From: Symbiodinium natans
Taxonomy: Eukaryota; Sar; Dinophyceae; Suessiales; Symbiodiniaceae
NCBI GenBank assembly: GCA_905221605.1
Contig: CAJNDS010002810.1
Location: 124,001-188,000 of the forward strand
Direction: 5' to 3'
Length of the DNA stretch: 64,000 nucleotides
Below the pieces are notes generated by a model that ran no database searches, had not been told where the DNA came from, and was given only the letters and a program-made list of their open reading frames with translations. The translations under genes and the position numbers were made by a program. Position 1 is the stretch's first letter. Every line of letters begins with the position of its first letter. Shown one piece after another: positions 59,901-64,000 of this stretch.

Positions 59901-61169
59901 GCATGATACCCATTGATCAATATGCTGCGGGGACCAGCTCGTAGCTTCAAATGAAAATGCGGGTGAATTAAGCGACTTGTTTGCGTCTGCACGCATAAAG
60001 CGCTCCTCGGTGCATCGACGTCTGTGCTTGCACCACAGCACTTATTTCTGGTACACCCGCGCTTGGGTAAACGCTCCACCAGGGTACGTGGCTGTCTGTT
60101 TGTGTCTCCTTGGTCCAAGCACGTGCAGAGAAACACTTGGGGCATCTGCCCTTGAGGTGTTCCAAATTGTCCCACCCAACCACTTCCGCATGCCTGAACA
60201 GACTTTCTTGCGGGCTTTGCGGTCTATGGAAAGGTCTTGGCCATGGAGCAAGATCCTGCGCGACTGGGGAGCGAGCGCAACAACTCCCATAACCTACACT
60301 ACAATAGATTACATGACAAACCGGTACAAGATGGTGGGAGAGAGGAGTTGGTGGAACCATTTCAAAGCTTCGTCTGTCGAATGGAACCGAGTCCAGCACT
60401 GGGGCACTCCGCGTAGGATGAGAGCACACACATGGCTGAGAGGAGGTAGGTTGATAGTACATTCGGCACGTGATGTCAATGCGAAGGTGCTTACATTCGT
60501 CCTCATCAAGACCTCGTGTTGAACATTGCGCCAAACATGTTTGAGTTCCAAGCGGACAGTATCATCAGCATACTCAAGGTCACACACGCGCGACGCCGTT
60601 CGCTTGGCCTCTACATCTAGGGGGTCTGCGATATAGGGCCATGGTGGCTCCAATGGCAATGGTGTGTGTGTGCAAGGACGGGGACTGACGCCCGCCCATG
60701 CACCTCAACAAGGCGTCGGGGGACATGGATAAGCAGGCTGCTGGAAAGGTTCTTGCAAAGCCCAAATGGTCGGAGACGAATGCGATCGTCCAGGTCATGT
60801 TCCACTGTCCACTGCTTGCAGAGTAGATGAGGAGATTGTAATAAGACATATGCATTATAGTAGGTCGGCTTCAGCTCTCTTCAGCAGGCAAAATGCCGTG
60901 CTCCAAATAATAACACTCAAGGAGTGAAGGAGCATGCTGGCAGTCAAGCTCTCCTGCTCGCCCGGACTCTCATCGGCCTGCGCCACTTTCTTGTGCCCCA
61001 GCACGCTGCTCGCACAGACATGCGTTCTCCTTCGTTCTTTGGCATTTGCAGCGCCAGTGGGTAGCCAGATCTGCGCTCCACAGCCACGAACTCAGTCTGC
61101 TCTGCTTTTGCACTGCTGGAAACAATGATTTTACTTCGAACGTCAATTTTTTTACTTCGAACATCCCCA
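53971..61169. other. Unique sequence, no defensible gene
   Basis: Scattered open frames below 190 codons; the two longest (59977-60522 plus and 59968-60534 minus) lie over each other, so at most one can be real, and neither shows a motif. Short G-rich stretches occur near 54799-54822 and 58799-58861. Confidence 0.4.
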
Positions 61170-61320
61170 CCCTCTCTGGGTAGAGATACTTTGGGGTTGG
61201 GCACTCCAGGAACACTTTGGGGTTGGGACACTCTGGGGTTGGCACTCCAGGGACACTCTGGGCGAGGAGTAGACCGGGCGAGGAGAAGTAGACCAGGCGA
61301 GGAGAAGACCGAGAGTGGGG
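61170..61320 (+). repeat. Dispersed short repeat, copy B, locally amplified
   Basis: ctgggtagagatact is followed by three or four variants of ctttggggttgggcactccagg and two to three gggcgaggagaagtagacc variants; related to 31493-31580. Confidence 0.7.
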
Positions 61321-64000
61321 AACAAGTAGTCATGAAGAGGCGGCAAGAGTTGCAGTTATTCCAAGTTCAAAGCTAAGTAGCTTCTACACAACAACAGAGG
61401 GGTTTGGAAGTTCTGACACGCCAAAACTAACTTCGTTGCAACTTACTTTAGCCTCCTACGAAATTGCGGTAGGCAACGCTTTCATAGCATGAGTAAGCTA
61501 TCTTCAAATGCTTAAACGCTGCATGCAGCCATTGCCAAGTTCTCGGGGCCACGTGGCGGCGCAAGTGGAACTGGGCGGGCACTATTGCGCACTGCTGCCG
61601 GAAGGTTCTCAAGAAGCCACGTCGCCCAATCTCTCTTTCACCTCATTCTCCGCGCTCTCTGCAAAGGTGATGGCACGGCAGAAGAGGTCGATAGTTCTGT
61701 GTTCTTTCAGGGAGCAGGGAACAGAGGAAGAGCGCAGCCTATGGCTGGCGGGCTTCCATGGAAGAGCAGGGAGCGTACGCGAAAGAAAATGCGGAAATCA
61801 GAGCAACGAAAACAGTTGAATCTGGAGATTTTGAGGCCAGTGCGTCGGCAGTCGCCGAATAATCCCCTAACGCGTTCAAACCACGCTGGGACTGCCGAAG
61901 CACGGCTGATGATATCGGAAACCGCTCAGCGAAAGGATTGGTGCATTGGCGCTGTGGACTCTTCGCGTGCTTGCGACTGATCCCAACGATCCACCGCGCG
62001 TGACGAAACCACTGCCTGTCCTAGTCAAGCTAGGACTGGCCACGAAAGATGAGCGGTGGCGGGCTCGTGAGTCCATCTATGGCTGCAGAAGGTCAAAGAG
62101 GAAGTGGGAAACACTTCGAGATGAGACAGCAAGTGCCAACGCGAAGCGGCTGTCCAAGATGGGGAGGATACCTGGAAATTTATACAGTAAGAGCGACAGG
62201 GCACTGTATTATCGGTTCTTTGGAAACTAGACGCTACGACCTGAAAACCAACCTCTTGGTATAGTAAACTCTAAGGTAACGCATGCTTTTCTATAATAGG
62301 GGACAGCGACAAGAACCCCCATTTTCCTGTGGAACAAGAATGAGAGAGAGCTCAGTGAACCTGAAGATGACGGTCCTATACTGTCCTACTAGAAGACCTG
62401 TGCAAAACGAGTCTCCTCCCGCGCTGGTCACGTTTCGACAGCAGAAAGCGGTGCTCAAAATCCAAAGGTTCCCGCTTAGGTTCTCAGTTCCAAAGCTTTA
62501 TCGTTGAGATTTTTGTAGGGGACAGTAGCTGCTTGAACACTTCTGCCAAGCGTCGTGCATTCGCGCATGCCGAATAATTTAAGGAGCCATGCTTGAGATA
62601 GCATACCCTTGTAAGCAATGATGCCGTCTATGCCGAGAAGGTATACGGGCTTGCGGACGACACGAAAGATATGTTCAGAAGAGCCCTTCATGCAAGTCGA
62701 GGACAAGGCTCGGTGGGGCGTCGTTTCTGAGGACGAGAGGCCTCACCAGCCAGCAGATAGACCACGCCAGCCTTGACGTCATGGAATCTGTGAAACATAA
62801 CCCAATGCCTGCAAACAGAAGCTTACAGAAGCTTGGCTGAAGCCCAAACTCGGAACACTTCTCCACCGTGATTCCCATGCTCTCACGTGGCTCAGGCCAC
62901 CATTGCCCAGAATCAAAACACCTTCATACACCTTCCATCTTGTGCCAGAACAGATACCCTCGGACCTAACTTGCCAGACGAGGTGCGCAGTGACCAAGCA
63001 TGTCAGCAATGCAGCGCCCAATGCAAGAAGATAGGACTGGACCATTCAAGCGCGAGGCGGTCAGCAAGGCTGGCGCCAAGGCACTAACAAGTCGAAAATT
63101 TGCACGGCATAATTCTCAAGCATGCGTCTCTCCTAAAAATCTAGATAGCTTCCTAAGCTGCTTTAAGGTTCCACCTGGGGTTCACCTGGGCCACGGTGCG
63201 CAGAGCGCGGCATGTGAGATCGCTAGTGTGCCGCCATCACAGATGTCATGCGACGCAGAGGAATACAATTCCAAACACAAGTCCTCGAGCACTCGCCTAG
63301 GTCATATTTTCCACGCAGAGATGCAGGAGGCCAATGTATTTCTCACAGGCATGGGGCACCAAGGACCACCGGAGCCAGTTCCACTTATTGCCCTGCAACT
63401 CCAAGCTGCGCATTGCAGCGGATGTCTTGGGTGCATGTACGGCACGGAAGGCACTTGCACTGCAAGGAGTACAGGCCGCTGCATTTACGCACGTCACTAC
63501 GTCCACACACCCAAGACAGCGTGCTGATCTGAAATGATGTGTACCACGCCTGCAACCCCGACTTAATTAGGCTCGGTGAAAACACGTATGGTGCAGCAGA
63601 GCAGTCGTCCCTGGCAGGTAAGGCAAACACATGCACATAGCATTACACAGCCATACAATCTACCGCATCTAGACTGTAGACAAACAAGTACAGAATCTGC
63701 AAACCCATCAGCAACCGATACAGTATTCGAAGGACCATGAAGTTGGAAGTTTCACAGCCACACAACCTCCCTACAGCACCGCCGCACAGATCTTGAACCA
63801 CAGCATCTCACTGCAGTGTAGTTTGCAGTTTTTGCATGGTCCGTGGCCGAGTTGCTTGCACGGGGTTGACGTATGATCTTAGCCTTACTTGGAAAAACTG
63901 AAAAGCTGCAGCATGTCGCATCCGTCACGTGCCCTGTGCCCAAGGATGTCAGATGTCCACAAGATGCGAACTCGATCTTGTGAAATAGCCACACTACCTC
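61321..64000. other. Unique sequence with possible but unproved coding patches
   Basis: A plus-strand frame at about 61946-62230 has coding-like composition (KRKWETLRDETASANAKRLS), and an ATG-initiated frame of 175 codons lies at 63000-63527. Neither has a recognised domain or supported exon borders, and minus-strand frames overlap the second. Confidence 0.35.

Noticed and set aside
59968-60534. Opposed frames of 181 and 188 codons
   Set aside because: They cover the same DNA on opposite strands, lack motifs, and fit chance open frames in GC-balanced DNA.

Overview
The window looks like nuclear DNA of a dinoflagellate. The best evidence is a minus-strand acetyl-CoA carboxylase gene at the left end. 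Its short exons, which can be joined in frame by eye, use GC and GA splice donors next to AG acceptors, which is typical of dinoflagellates. A second, unidentified multi-exon gene on the plus strand (about 40.7-47.2 kb) mixes GT, GC and GA donors. Introns and intergenic DNA are full of telomere-like repeats (CCCTAAA, TTTTAGGG and TTTAAGGG forms), poly-G and poly-C tracts and long CA/CG arrays. One array contains a 100-N assembly gap.

Layout. 0-2 kb: acetyl-CoA carboxylase exons (biotin carboxylase domain). 2.3-2.7 kb: an interspersed repeat with an inverted relative at 36.6-36.8 kb. 3.6-27.2 kb: a nested mobile-element complex. Two nearly identical 1.5-kb elements with 33-bp terminal inverted repeats lie side by side, and the second is split by a 20-kb insertion (6891-26898). 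28.3-29.3 kb: a degenerate array of units of roughly 65-85 bp. 32.6-47.2 kb: exon-like patches among telomere-like repeats. 44.2-45.3 and 47.5-48.6 kb: CA/CG satellites. 48.6-64 kb: unique sequence in which I cannot defend any gene.

The 20-kb insertion is the main discovery candidate. It is flanked by a 19-bp target-site duplication (one mismatch), ends on the right in a short poly(A), carries all recognised ORFs on the plus strand, and its empty target site is preserved in the neighbouring 1.5-kb element. These are marks of target-primed reverse transcription, so it appears to be a very long retroposed polyadenylated RNA or giant non-LTR-type retroelement. In order it encodes: a type 1 RNase H (the reading frame runs off the left edge with no reverse transcriptase visible, so probable 5' truncation), a -1-frame extension, two unknown ORFs, an alpha/beta-hydrolase-like protein, a proline-rich protein, a 950-codon ORF with a second hydrolase signature, and an ORF of about 2030 codons with a complete-looking UPF1-like superfamily 1 helicase core. 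Its 3' tail is built from decayed tandem copies of part of its own hydrolase gene.

How these proteins work together is inference. RNase H fits retrotransposition. The helicase could remodel RNA or ribonucleoprotein. Roles for the hydrolases are unknown. All family assignments rest on motifs read by eye.
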